Assembly (NCBI GenBank): GCA_944383835.1
Contig: CALWRE010000151.1
Coordinates: 1-45,208 of the forward strand
Length of the DNA: 45,208 bases
Direction: 5' to 3'
Origin: an uncultured Lachnospiraceae bacterium
GTDB lineage: Bacteria > Bacillota > Clostridia > Lachnospirales > Lachnospiraceae
How positions within the stretch are numbered: the stretch's first letter is position 1; the number at the start of each line of letters is the position of its first letter. Below, in pieces: positions 8,009 to 15,519 of the stretch. Under the pieces are notes generated by a model. That model was given only the letters and a program-made list of their open reading frames with translations, searched no databases and was not told the DNA's origin. A program made the translations under genes and the position numbers.

Positions 8009-8344
8009 ATGGATAAGAGATGCATATCGGACGAGTGCCTGAGCGCCACAGGGTTCAGCTATACGCTGTCGCTGATCAACGGGAAATATAAGATGACGAT
8101 CCTCTATACGTTGATGGAATTCGGCGTCGTGCGGTTTAACGAGATGAAGAAATATATCGGAGGAATTTCATATAAGACGTTAAGCTCCACATTAAAAGAG
8201 CTGGAAATGGATAAACTAATTCACAGAGAAGAATATCCGCAGATTCCGCCGAAAGTGGAGTATAGCCTGACAGAGAGGGGAAAATCATTGATTCCGATTC
8301 TGGACGGCATGTGCGAGTGGGGTACGAAAAACAGGATGCCCTGA
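8009..8344 (+). CDS. HxlR family winged-helix transcriptional regulator
   Basis: A 111-residue regulator. The region LSLINGKYKMTILYTLMEFG followed by VRFNEMKKYIGGISYKTLSSTLKELEMDKLI, and then IPPKVEYSLTERGKSLIPIL, is the full HxlR/MarR-like winged helix. Two N-terminal cysteines (C5, C10) are present; in some family members such cysteines sense redox or electrophile stress, but that role is not shown here. An AAGGAG site lies eight bases before the ATG. The gene has its own promoter and repeated candidate operators. It lies 70 bp before the promoter of the Mn2+ riboswitch/ATPase unit, so it is probably a separate transcript; its target is not evident. Confidence 0.92.
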   Translation: MDKRCISDECLSATGFSYTLSLINGKYKMTILYTLMEFGVVRFNEMKKYIGGISYKTLSSTLKELEMDKLIHREEYPQIPPKVEYSLTERGKSLIPILDGMCEWGTKNRMP

Positions 8345-8413
8345 GTGATTTGTCGGACAGAAATGAGTTTTAAGCACGAATTCACACAAATTTAGGACTT
8401 GGCCGCAAATCCC

Positions 8414-8442
8414 TTGACTTTCCCAGCAGGAAGCAGTACAAT
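8414..8442 (+). promoter_or_regulatory. Promoter of the riboswitch-ATPase unit
   Basis: TTGACT (8414-8419), 17 bp, TACAAT (8437-8442). The start at about 8449 lies just upstream of the riboswitch P1 strand. Confidence 0.75.
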
Positions 8443-8460
8443 AATACACCAAGAACCCCC

Positions 8461-8590
8461 GTGAGGGAGTAGCAAGCGTATAAAGTGCGTAACAAGTCAA
8501 CATCACTGGCCGGATAGCGGCCTGGCTTGTTTCAAATTGCGAGACTCATGTATAACCGATACAGCTATACACGTGTCTCATTTTTTTTTA
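8461..8590 (+). promoter_or_regulatory. Mn2+ riboswitch (yybP-ykoY family) with terminator expression platform
   Basis: The leader carries the conserved GGGAGTAGC near its 5' end (8465-8473), a GTCAACAT loop motif (8496-8503) and the 3' GCGAGAC motif (about 8539-8545), as in yybP-ykoY RNAs. P1 is GTGAG (8461-8465) with CTCAT (8545-8549). The second arm is AACAAG/CTTGTT capped by GGCCG/CGGCC. The 3' P1 strand is also part of the 5' arm of a long intrinsic terminator (GAGAC...GTCTC, then nine T, about 8541-8590). The two folds exclude each other: Mn2+-stabilised aptamer should prevent termination and switch on the ATPase gene. Confidence 0.9.
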
Positions 8591-8611
8591 CACATAGGAG
8601 GGAAACAACTT

Positions 8612-11251
8612 ATGCGATTTTATCTTGAAAACGCTGAAGAGGTCTTAAAGGATCTGGGCGCATCCCGCGAGGGATTAAGCGCGGCGGAGGCGCAAGCCCG
8701 CCTGGAGAAGAATGGCAAGAACCGCCTGGAGGCGGCCAAGGGTAAGTCCCTGCTTCGCAGATTCCTGGAACAGCTGGCCGATCCGATGATCATTATCCTA
8801 CTGGCGGCAGCGGCCATCAGCGGCGTGCTGGCCGTTGTGGAGAACGACAGCTTCGCCGATGTGATCATCATTCTGGCGGTGGTTATCGTAAACGCCGTCC
8901 TGGGCGTTTACCAGGAGAGCAAGGCGGAGAAAGCCATCGAGGCCCTGCAGGAGATGTCGGCCGCTACCTCCAAGGTAATGCGCGACGGCAAGGTGCAGGT
9001 GATCCACAGCGAGGATTTGGTGGTAGGAGACATTATCCTCCTGGAGGCGGGCGACGCCGTCCCTGCGGACGCGAGAATATTGGAGAGCGCCAGCCTGAAG
9101 GTGGAGGAGGCCGCCCTCACCGGCGAATCCGTCCCGGTCACCAAGTTTATCGACATCATTAATCTGAAGGAAGGGGAGAAGGATATTCCCCTGGGCGACC
9201 GCAAGAATATGATTTACATGGGCGGCACCATTGTATATGGCAGAGGAACCGCCGTGGTTACGGCCACCGGCATGGACACGGAGATGGGCAAGATTGCCGA
9301 CGCCCTGCAGCAGGCGGAGGACGGACAGACCCCTCTGCAGATCAAGCTGAATCAGCTGTCCAAGATTCTGACCTGGCTGGTTCTGGGTATCTGCGTGATT
9401 GTATTTGGCGTACAGCTTCTGCGGGCCGGCAGCCTGGATTTTGAGCTGATTCTGAATTCCTTTATGATTGCCGTATCCCTGGCCGTGGCGGCTATCCCCG
9501 AGGGCCTGGCCGCTGTGGTTACTGTGGTTTTGTCCATCGGCGTCACCAATATGTCCAAGAGAAACGCCATTATCCGCCGTCTGACCGCTGTGGAGACCCT
9601 GGGCTGCGCCCAGATTATCTGCTCGGATAAGACCGGCACCCTGACCCAGAACAAGATGACGGTGGTGGACTTCTTCGGCGAGGATGAGAAGAAGATTGCC
9701 GCGGCCATGGCCCTGTGCAGCGACGCGGAGATCGACGAGGCGGGAGAGGTCACCGGCGAGCCCACCGAGGCGGCCCTGGTAGCCTGGGCGCACAAGCTGG
9801 GCCTGGAAAAATATAAATTAAAGAAGGAATTTGCCCGCTGCGGCGAAGCGCCTTTTGATTCCGGCCGCAAGATGATGTCCACGGTCCATGTGGACGGACA
9901 GGCCTTTATCCAGTACACCAAGGGTGCGCCGGATGTGGTTATCGGCAAATGTACCCATTACCTGAAGGACGGCAAGCCCGTCCCGATGACGAAGGAATAT
10001 TCCGACCAGATCCTGGCGGCCAATAAGGCTATGGCAGATCGGGCGCTGCGCGTCCTGGCCTGCGCCGAGAGAATCTGGGCGCAGAAGCCGGAGCAGTTTG
10101 AGGCGGATTATCTGGAGCAGGATCTCTGCTTCGTGGGCCTGAGCGGCATGATCGACCCCGTCCGTCCGGAGGTGAAGGACGCTATCGTGGAATGTCGCGG
10201 AGCCGGCATTCGTCCGATTATGATCACCGGCGACCACATCGATACGGCTGTGGCCATCGCCAAGGAGCTGGGTATCCTGACCGACGACACCTGCGCGGTC
10301 ACCGGCTCTCAGTTAAACGATATGAGCGACGAGGAATTCGAGAAGAAATTCCAGAGCATCAGCGTCTATGCCCGCGTGCAGCCCGAGCATAAGACCCGCA
10401 TCGTCAACGCCTGGCGCAAGGCCGGCTATGTCACGGCCATGACCGGAGACGGCGTCAACGACGCTCCCTCGATCAAGTCGGCGGACATCGGCGTCGGCAT
10501 GGGCATCACCGGCACCGACGTGACCAAGAATGTGGCGGATATGGTGCTGGCGGACGACAACTTTGCCACCATTGTGGGCGCTGTGGAGGAAGGCCGCCGG
10601 ATTTACGACAATATCCGTAAGGCGATCCAGTTCCTGCTGGGCTCCAATATGAGCGAGGTCTTGAGCATCTTCTTTGCTACCTTGATGGGCTTTACCATCC
10701 TGCAGCCGGTGCACCTTTTGTGGATCAACCTGGTGACCGACTGTTTCCCGGCCCTTGCTCTGGGCATGGAGAAGGCGGAACCCAATATCATGCGCCGCAA
10801 GCCCCGTGACGCCAAGGCGGGCATCTTTGCCGACGGCATGGGCTTTGATATAGCTTACCAGGGAGCCCTGGTTACCGTTCTGGTCATGGCCTCCTACTTT
10901 ATCGGCCATTTCATCGAGACCGGCAACTGGGCGATTACCAACAGCGCCGACGGTACGACCATGGCTTTCGTGACCATGTCCATGGCCGAGATCTTCCATA
11001 GCTTCAACATGCGCTCCCAGAGACAGAGCATCTTCAAGCTGGGTTCTCAGAACAAGGTGCTGGTATTCGCAGCCATCGGTTCGCTGATTGCAACCACCCT
11101 GGTCTGCGAGGTGCCTTTCCTGGCGGCGGCCTTTGAGTTCACCACCGTTGAGCCTCTGGAGTACCTGATCGCCATCGCCCTGGGCGCCTGCGTGATCCCT
11201 GTGGTGGAACTGGTGAAATTCATTCAGAGAAAGATGGGTAAGACAAAATAA
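8612..11251 (+). CDS. P-type Ca2+/Mn2+-transporting ATPase (P2A type)
   Basis: An 879-residue cation pump that uses ATP to export divalent metal. All P-type landmarks are present: TGES actuator loop, PEGL in M4 (AAIPEGLAAVV), phosphorylation motif CSDKTGTLTQ with D339, KGAPD in the nucleotide domain, and TGDGVNDAPS. M5 (GSNMSEVLS) and M6 (NLVTDCFPALALG) keep the Asn/Glu and Asn/Asp ligands known from SERCA-type pumps. The sequence alone suggests a Ca2+ pump, but the Mn2+ riboswitch upstream argues that Mn2+ is a physiological substrate. I chose the ATG at 8612 because AGGAGGG lies nine bases upstream and the open frame before it overlaps the terminator. A GNAT gene follows with no gap. Confidence 0.95.
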   Translation: MRFYLENAEEVLKDLGASREGLSAAEAQARLEKNGKNRLEAAKGKSLLRRFLEQLADPMIIILLAAAAISGVLAVVENDSFADVIIILAVVIVNAVLGVYQESKAEKAIEALQEMSAATSKVMRDGKVQVIHSEDLVVGDIILLEAGDAVPADARILESASLKVEEAALTGESVPVTKFIDIINLKEGEKDIPLGDRKNMIYMGGTIVYGRGTAVVTATGMDTEMGKIADALQQAEDGQTPLQIKLNQLSKILTWLVLGICVIVFGVQLLRAGSLDFELILNSFMIAVSLAVAAIPEGLAAVVTVVLSIGVTNMSKRNAIIRRLTAVETLGCAQIICSDKTGTLTQNKMTVVDFFGEDEKKIAAAMALCSDAEIDEAGEVTGEPTEAALVAWAHKLGLEKYKLKKEFARCGEAPFDSGRKMMSTVHVDGQAFIQYTKGAPDVVIGKCTHYLKDGKPVPMTKEYSDQILAANKAMADRALRVLACAERIWAQKPEQFEADYLEQDLCFVGLSGMIDPVRPEVKDAIVECRGAGIRPIMITGDHIDTAVAIAKELGILTDDTCAVTGSQLNDMSDEEFEKKFQSISVYARVQPEHKTRIVNAWRKAGYVTAMTGDGVNDAPSIKSADIGVGMGITGTDVTKNVADMVLADDNFATIVGAVEEGRRIYDNIRKAIQFLLGSNMSEVLSIFFATLMGFTILQPVHLLWINLVTDCFPALALGMEKAEPNIMRRKPRDAKAGIFADGMGFDIAYQGALVTVLVMASYFIGHFIETGNWAITNSADGTTMAFVTMSMAEIFHSFNMRSQRQSIFKLGSQNKVLVFAAIGSLIATTLVCEVPFLAAAFEFTTVEPLEYLIAIALGACVIPVVELVKFIQRKMGKTK

Positions 11252-11722
11252 ATGACCGAAGAAACGATCCGGGAAATAGAGGACAGCGCCTGCAAAAGGG
11301 CGGTAGCCCGAGAGATTCTAGAAGATTTGACGGAATGGTTTGGGCTGGTGGATTCGCGGGAGGAGTACATTGCCGACAGCGGTGGGCAGCGCCTATTCGC
11401 AGCTTTCGACGGTAGTGTGCCGGTGGGGTTCCTCTGTCTGAAGGAAACAGGAAAAGATACGGCGGAGCTGGCCGTCATGGGGGTGCGCAGGCAGTATCAC
11501 CGCCGGGGAATCGGACGAAAACTCTTTGCGGCGGCGAAAGAGGCGGCCCGGCAGGCAGGCTGCTCCTTCCTTCAGGTCAAGACGGTACAGATGGGCCGTT
11601 ATGAGCAGTACGACAGGACCAACTTGTTTTACCGCAGCCTGGGCTTCAAGGAGTTTGAGGTATTTCCCACCCTGTGGGATGAAGGGAATCCCTGCCAAGT
11701 ATATGTGATGGCACTGAAATAG
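11252..11722 (+). CDS. GNAT family N-acetyltransferase
   Basis: A 156-residue acetyltransferase using acetyl-CoA. The acetyl-CoA binding motif is clear: ELAVMGVRRQYHRRGIGRKL (about 72-91) with the R/Q-x-x-G-x-G/A core, followed by a long helix and the QVKTV strand, then the C-terminal YRSLGF...F segment. The substrate is unknown. The ATG directly follows the stop of the P-type ATPase (TAA-ATG) and has no good ribosome binding site of its own, so it is probably translationally coupled and under the Mn2+ riboswitch. A link to metal homeostasis is possible but could equally be chance. It converges on greA. Confidence 0.88.
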   Translation: MTEETIREIEDSACKRAVAREILEDLTEWFGLVDSREEYIADSGGQRLFAAFDGSVPVGFLCLKETGKDTAELAVMGVRRQYHRRGIGRKLFAAAKEAARQAGCSFLQVKTVQMGRYEQYDRTNLFYRSLGFKEFEVFPTLWDEGNPCQVYVMALK

Positions 11723-11740
11723 GAACGTTTTATTACGGCA

Positions 11741-11776
11741 GACGCCCTGCGAAGTTTAATAGCTTCGCAGGGCGTC
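11741..11776. terminator. 14-bp perfect hairpin at the greA/GNAT convergence
   Basis: GACGCCCTGCGAAG (11741-11754), loop of eight bases, CTTCGCAGGGCGTC (11763-11776). The loop holds the greA stop codon, so the last greA codons form one arm. No long T tract follows in either direction, so its terminator strength is uncertain. Confidence 0.55.
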
Positions 11777-12259
11777 GCTGCCGTCGTCGACGGTTTTTTC
11801 AATGGAGCGGATTTCCACATAATATCCGGCCTTTTCGTTTATAGCCACGTAGACCCGGTCGCCGACCCGGTGTCCCAGGATGGCTTTGCCCAGAGGGGAA
11901 TCGATGCTGATGAGGCCCTTCAGGGAATTACCGCGCACGGTAGTTACCAGCTTATAGGTTTCCTCCTCGTCGTCGTCCTCGAAGTAGAGGGTGACGGTGT
12001 TGAACAGTCCTATTTCATCCTTGGCAGAATGATCCTCGATCACCTTGGCTGTTTTAATCATCCGCTCCAGATAGCGGATGCGGCTCTCGTTTTTGTTTTT
12101 ATCCTTTTTGGCGGCGTGGTACTCAAAGTTTTCGCTCAGGTCGCCGTGGGCTCTAGCCTCTTTGACAGCCTCCAGGGCTTCCTTTCGGACCACCACCTTG
12201 CGGTATTCGATCTCCTCCTCCATTTTCTTTATATCTTCCTTGGTCAGTTCGTCGTACAT
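11756..12259 (-). CDS. greA: Transcription elongation factor GreA
   Basis: A 167-residue cleavage factor that enters the RNA polymerase secondary channel and rescues backtracked complexes. The N-terminal coiled coil (about 1-75) includes the tip acidic residues in HGDLSENFEYHAAKK, the family signature. The C-terminal FKBP-like domain has SIDSPLGKAILGHRVGDRVYV. It begins MYDELTKEDIKKMEEE. The gene is convergent with the GNAT gene and its stop codon sits in the loop of a 14-bp perfect hairpin. A promoter is visible upstream at 12331-12359. The ribosome binding site is modest (GGAGA eleven bases upstream). Confidence 0.95.
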   Translation of the reverse strand: MYDELTKEDIKKMEEEIEYRKVVVRKEALEAVKEARAHGDLSENFEYHAAKKDKNKNESRIRYLERMIKTAKVIEDHSAKDEIGLFNTVTLYFEDDDEEETYKLVTTVRGNSLKGLISIDSPLGKAILGHRVGDRVYVAINEKAGYYVEIRSIEKTVDDGSDALRSY

Positions 12260-12330
12260 ATCCTGTCGGTCTCCGTTTCTCTTGTTTTCGCGCCTGCTCT
12301 CTGGCAGGAGCCGCGAATTTTCCTGTATCT

Positions 12331-12359
12331 ATTTTAGCAGATTCAGCAGGGGCGTTCAA
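12331..12359 (-). promoter_or_regulatory. Promoter of greA
   Basis: On the minus strand: TTGAAC (12359-12354), 17 bp, TAAAAT (12336-12331), about 70 bp before the greA start. Confidence 0.65.
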
Positions 12360-12492
12360 GACTTGTAATCCCCCTTCTTCGCTGTAAAATAAAAGAGAAC
12401 AGAAAATCAGAAAAGAGGAATATTTTCCCGCCGCCCTGTCAGTCCTCTATAAGGGGAAGAGCGCCAGCCTCTATGTCTGCTCGCCGTAGCAA

Positions 12493-12882
12493 GTGAAAAT
12501 AACGCAGATTCCCCATGAATGCATCAGCGAGGAGCCGGTGCCGGTTATCAGCGAAACGCGGATTCCCGACGTTTATGAAGAACTGCTTCGCCAGGAGAGG
12601 CTGGGCGCCCTCCGGATCCGCCGGTATGAGCAGCTCACCGCGAAAGACCTTGCGCGGATACGGCAGGCGGAAAAAGAGGAGATCCTTAAAAGAGGGCTGC
12701 TCGTAAAGGGAGGTCCCATGGCGGAATATATGCGGCTCCACTATCCGGAAAGCTGGGCCTTGGCCCGCCTGCGTTTTTTGCAGGGGATAGAAGAAAAAGA
12801 AGAAAGAAAAGTGCGGGAGACGACAATTTTTCAACCTGTTTCTATACAAAGTGCACATAAACAAGGGCTTAAAAATATATAA
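12493..12882 (+). CDS. Small hypothetical protein
   Basis: An open frame of 129 codons beginning with GTG two codons after an in-frame stop (TAG at 12487). I do not recognise the product. It is soluble and charged, with a middle section rich in Arg/Glu helices (YEELLRQERLGALRIRRYEQL, then ARIRQAEKEEILKRGLL) and a segment MAEYMRLHYPESWALARLRFL. There is no signal peptide and no convincing ribosome binding site. It lies between the greA promoter and the promoter of the maltodextrin operon, and its end is 36 bp before the -35 box of that operon. It may be a real small gene or a decayed one. Confidence 0.4.
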   Translation: MKITQIPHECISEEPVPVISETRIPDVYEELLRQERLGALRIRRYEQLTAKDLARIRQAEKEEILKRGLLVKGGPMAEYMRLHYPESWALARLRFLQGIEEKEERKVRETTIFQPVSIQSAHKQGLKNI

Positions 12883-12917
12883 ATATAACAAAAGTGAATT
12901 TAAAAAGCAAGATTTTG

Positions 12918-12946
12918 TTGACGTATTACACAAAGGGCGGTATAAT
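12918..12946 (+). promoter_or_regulatory. Promoter of the maltodextrin-type ABC operon
   Basis: TTGACG (12918-12923), 17 bp, TATAAT (12941-12946). The predicted start at about 12953 lies directly upstream of two palindromes. Confidence 0.8.
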
Positions 12947-12960
12947 CAAGCTATCCGAAC

Positions 12961-12988
12961 TGGAAACGTTTCTGGAAACTTTTCCAGA
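12961..12988. promoter_or_regulatory. Overlapping LacI-type operator palindromes
   Basis: GAAACGTTTC (12963-12972) is a perfect palindrome with the central CpG typical of LacI operators. It overlaps a second, 18-bp near-perfect palindrome TCTGGAAACTTTTCCAGA (12971-12988). Both lie just downstream of the predicted transcription start, a roadblock position. The LacI regulator at 16392-17405 is the likely ligand. Confidence 0.6.
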
Positions 12989-13000
12989 GAGCAGAAGAAG

Positions 13001-13018
13001 GCCCGGCGGCGGGCTTTT
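13001..13018 (+). other. Small GC-rich leader hairpin
   Basis: GCCCG (13001-13005) pairs with CGGGC (13010-13014) around a four-base loop, followed by four T. It is weak as a terminator; it could attenuate or stabilise the operon leader. Confidence 0.3.
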
Positions 13019-13097
13019 GGAAGGCTTTCGGGAGGGGTTTCGGAGAAGGGTTTCCGCGGATGAGCACGACGCACAAATTATAAAAGGAGGTCATGAA

Positions 13098-14507
13098 ATG
13101 AAGAAAAGGTTATTGGCATTGGCGCTTGTAGCTGCTTTAGCGTTCTCTGCCCTGTCGGCTTGCAGCAGTACCACCGACGAGACGCAGGCAGGCACAGCGG
13201 CGCCCACATCCGGCGAGACGGCCGCAGGCGAGGCCGAGACGCCGGCTGAGACGGAAGGCGGCACTGCAGCCACCGGTTCCGTTTACTATCTGAACTTTAA
13301 GCCTGAGCAGGATGCCCAGTGGCAGGAGCTGGCGCAGATTTACACGGAGGAAACCGGCGTACCGGTGACGGTAACCACGGCGGCTTCGGGTACATATGAG
13401 ACCATGCTGACCAGTGAGATGGCCTCCAGCGACGCCCCCACCCTGTTCCAGGTAAATGGCCCTGTGGGACTGAACAGCTGGAGAGATTACTGCTATGATC
13501 TGAGCGGCAGCGCCGTATACGGCGAGCTGACCAGTGATGATTATGCCCTGATCGAGGACGGCACCGTCTACGGCATCGCATATGTGATCGAGTCTTACGG
13601 CATTATCGTGAACCAGACCCTGCTTTCCGAGGCTGGCTACACCGTGGACGATATTCAGTCCTTCGCCGACCTGCAGACCGTAGCCGAGGATATCACGGCC
13701 CGCTCTGATGAGCTGGGATTTGCCGCCTTTACGTCGGCCGGCATGGACAGCTCCTCCGACTGGCGCTTTAAGACTCACCTGGCGAATCTGCCGATCTATT
13801 TCGAGTATCAGGAGAGAGGCATTACATCCACCGACGCCATCGAGGGCACGTATCTGGATAATTTCCGGAACATGTGGGATCTGTACATCAACAATTCCAC
13901 CTGCCCCCCTGCTGAGCTGACGGCTAAGACGGCCAATGACTCCCTCAATGAGTTCTTAAACGGCCAGGCCGTGTTCTATCAGAACGGTTCCTGGGAGTAC
14001 GCCAACGTAGTGGGCGAGGGCAAATACACCGATGCGGATGTGACCATGATTCCGATTTACATCGGCGTGGGTGATGAGGCCAACCAGGGCCTGTGCACCG
14101 GCAGTGAGAATTACTGGTGCGTCAATAAGAACGCCAGCGAAGAAGACATCCAGGCTACCCTGGACTTCATGGAGTGGTGCGTTACCGATGAGACCGCCCT
14201 GCAGGCTATGACCGGCGGCGAGGGCGCTATGCCTTCCGGCGGCGCTGGCATGGCATTCGCGATTCCTTTCAAGCAGGCTCCCGAATCCTCCAACCTCTTC
14301 GTGGCTCTGGACGCCCAGATGACGGCTGAGGGCAAGACCCCTGTCAGCTGGAACTTCACCACGATGCCTTCCGAGGAGTGGAAGAACATGCTGGGTTCCG
14401 CTATGGCAGTTTACGCTGCAGATCAGACCGATGATAATTGGGCCGGCGTGGTTTCCGCCTTTGTCGACAACTGGGCAAGCGAGTATGCCCTGGCCAATGG
14501 GGGCTGA
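13098..14507 (+). CDS. Sugar ABC transporter substrate-binding lipoprotein (maltodextrin type)
   Basis: A 469-residue family 1 binding protein. The N-terminus MKKRLLALALVAALAFSALSAC is a lipoprotein signal with Cys22, followed by a Thr/Glu/Ala-rich tether to about residue 60. The mature part has the usual two-lobe pattern (TLFQVNGPVGLNSWRDYCYDL, AYVIESYGIIVNQTLL, NGQAVFYQNGSWEYANV). The protein should sit at the outer face of the membrane and hand sugar to the two permeases that follow. I placed the start at 13098 because AAAGGAGG lies seven bases upstream; the frame is open further upstream but passes through the promoter. MalQ and a MsmK-type ATPase in the same cluster point to malto-oligosaccharides or related alpha-glucosides. 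Confidence 0.93.
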   Translation: MKKRLLALALVAALAFSALSACSSTTDETQAGTAAPTSGETAAGEAETPAETEGGTAATGSVYYLNFKPEQDAQWQELAQIYTEETGVPVTVTTAASGTYETMLTSEMASSDAPTLFQVNGPVGLNSWRDYCYDLSGSAVYGELTSDDYALIEDGTVYGIAYVIESYGIIVNQTLLSEAGYTVDDIQSFADLQTVAEDITARSDELGFAAFTSAGMDSSSDWRFKTHLANLPIYFEYQERGITSTDAIEGTYLDNFRNMWDLYINNSTCPPAELTAKTANDSLNEFLNGQAVFYQNGSWEYANVVGEGKYTDADVTMIPIYIGVGDEANQGLCTGSENYWCVNKNASEEDIQATLDFMEWCVTDETALQAMTGGEGAMPSGGAGMAFAIPFKQAPESSNLFVALDAQMTAEGKTPVSWNFTTMPSEEWKNMLGSAMAVYAADQTDDNWAGVVSAFVDNWASEYALANGG

Positions 14508-14592
14508 TCCCTCCGCAGCGGCAGCGCAAAGCGAATCGAATAAAAATGAAACTTTAGAGCTCCCGGAATCTAACCGGCGCTCATGAAACCGT

Positions 14593-14630
14593 CCGGGCAG
14601 GCCGCTCTATCTGTTGTGCGGCCTGCCCGG
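14593..14630 (+). other. 13-bp perfect hairpin between binding protein and permease genes
   Basis: CCGGGCAGGCCGC (14593-14605) and GCGGCCTGCCCGG (14618-14630) with a 12-base loop and no T tract. It is placed where 3'-end-protecting hairpins are known to raise binding-protein over permease expression. Confidence 0.65.
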
Positions 14631-14667
14631 CTGGCGTAAATGGAGATATTATGAAAGGAGGACGGCT

Positions 14668-15519
14668 TTGAAGAAGGCGTTGAAAAAATACTGGCCGATC
14701 TTTCTGCTGCCTACATTTGCAGCCTTTATCATCGGCTTTATCATTCCGTTCATACAGGGCGTCTATCTGGCCTTCTGCCAGTTTACCACGGTGAGGGACG
14801 CCACCTTTATCGGCTTATCAAATTTCTCGCGGGCCATCAGCGACACCACGTTTCATCATGCTCTCTGGTACAACATTGCCTTCGTGATTGTCAGCACTCT
14901 GGCCATCAACCTGGGAGGGCTGGCCGTCGCGATGATTCTGACCCGTGCGATTCGGGGAAGGAATGCCTACCGCACAGTGTTCTTCATGCCCAACCTGATC
15001 GGCGGCATTGTGCTGGGCTATATCTGGCAGATCCTATTAAACTGCGTCCTGAGCCTTTTGGAAAAGCCTCTGCTTGCCCTGGACGCCACGGCTGGCTTCT
15101 GGGGACTGGTAATCCTGATGTGCTGGCAGCAGATCGGCTATATGATGGTCATTTATATCGCCGGCCTGCAGAGCATACCGGACGCCCTCGTGGAGGCGTC
15201 GGAGATCGATGGGGCTACGCCGCTTCAGACCTTTTTTAAGGTCAAGCTGCCGATGCTGATGCCTTCCATCACCATCTGCCTGTTTTTGACCATTACCAAC
15301 GGCTTTAAGCTCTTTGATCAGAATATGGCGCTGACCGCCGGACAGCCGGCCCATCAGAGCGAGCTGCTGGCGTACAACATCTATTACACCTTCTACGGGC
15401 GCTCAGGCCCTCAGTGGAGAGGAATCGGCCAGGCGAAGGCCGTGATCTTCTGCATTATCGTCGTGGCCATCTCCCTGATTCAGCTGGGAGTCACCCGCAA
15501 AAAGGAGGTGCAGCAATGA
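14668..15519 (+). CDS. Sugar ABC transporter permease (MalF type)
   Basis: A 283-residue inner-membrane permease with six predicted membrane segments, starting with a TTG at 14668 that has AAAGGAGG six bases upstream; the next candidates lack such a site. The ABC-binding EAA loop is visible as EASEIDGATPLQTFFKVKLPML (about 176-197), which docks onto the ATPase. The first helix reads FLLPTFAAFIIGFIIPFIQGVYLAF, typical of MalF-type subunits, but the large MalF P2 loop of enterobacteria is absent, as usual in Firmicutes. Its stop overlaps the ATG of the next permease (ATGA). It forms the channel heterodimer with that protein. Confidence 0.93.
   Translation: MKKALKKYWPIFLLPTFAAFIIGFIIPFIQGVYLAFCQFTTVRDATFIGLSNFSRAISDTTFHHALWYNIAFVIVSTLAINLGGLAVAMILTRAIRGRNAYRTVFFMPNLIGGIVLGYIWQILLNCVLSLLEKPLLALDATAGFWGLVILMCWQQIGYMMVIYIAGLQSIPDALVEASEIDGATPLQTFFKVKLPMLMPSITICLFLTITNGFKLFDQNMALTAGQPAHQSELLAYNIYYTFYGRSGPQWRGIGQAKAVIFCIIVVAISLIQLGVTRKKEVQQ

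Noticed and set aside
8537-8611. Longer N-terminus for the P-type ATPase
   Set aside because: The extra codons lie in the riboswitch terminator and T tract. The ATG at 8612 has an AGGAGGG site and matches the expected domain start.
12493-12882. TnpV-like transposon protein
   Set aside because: The MAEYMRLHYPESWALARLRFL segment is only vaguely similar to TnpV and no other transposon gene or inverted repeat is near.
12894-13097. N-terminal extension of the sugar-binding lipoprotein
   Set aside because: The extra frame covers the promoter and operators. The signal peptide starts at the ATG at 13098 with an ideal ribosome binding site.
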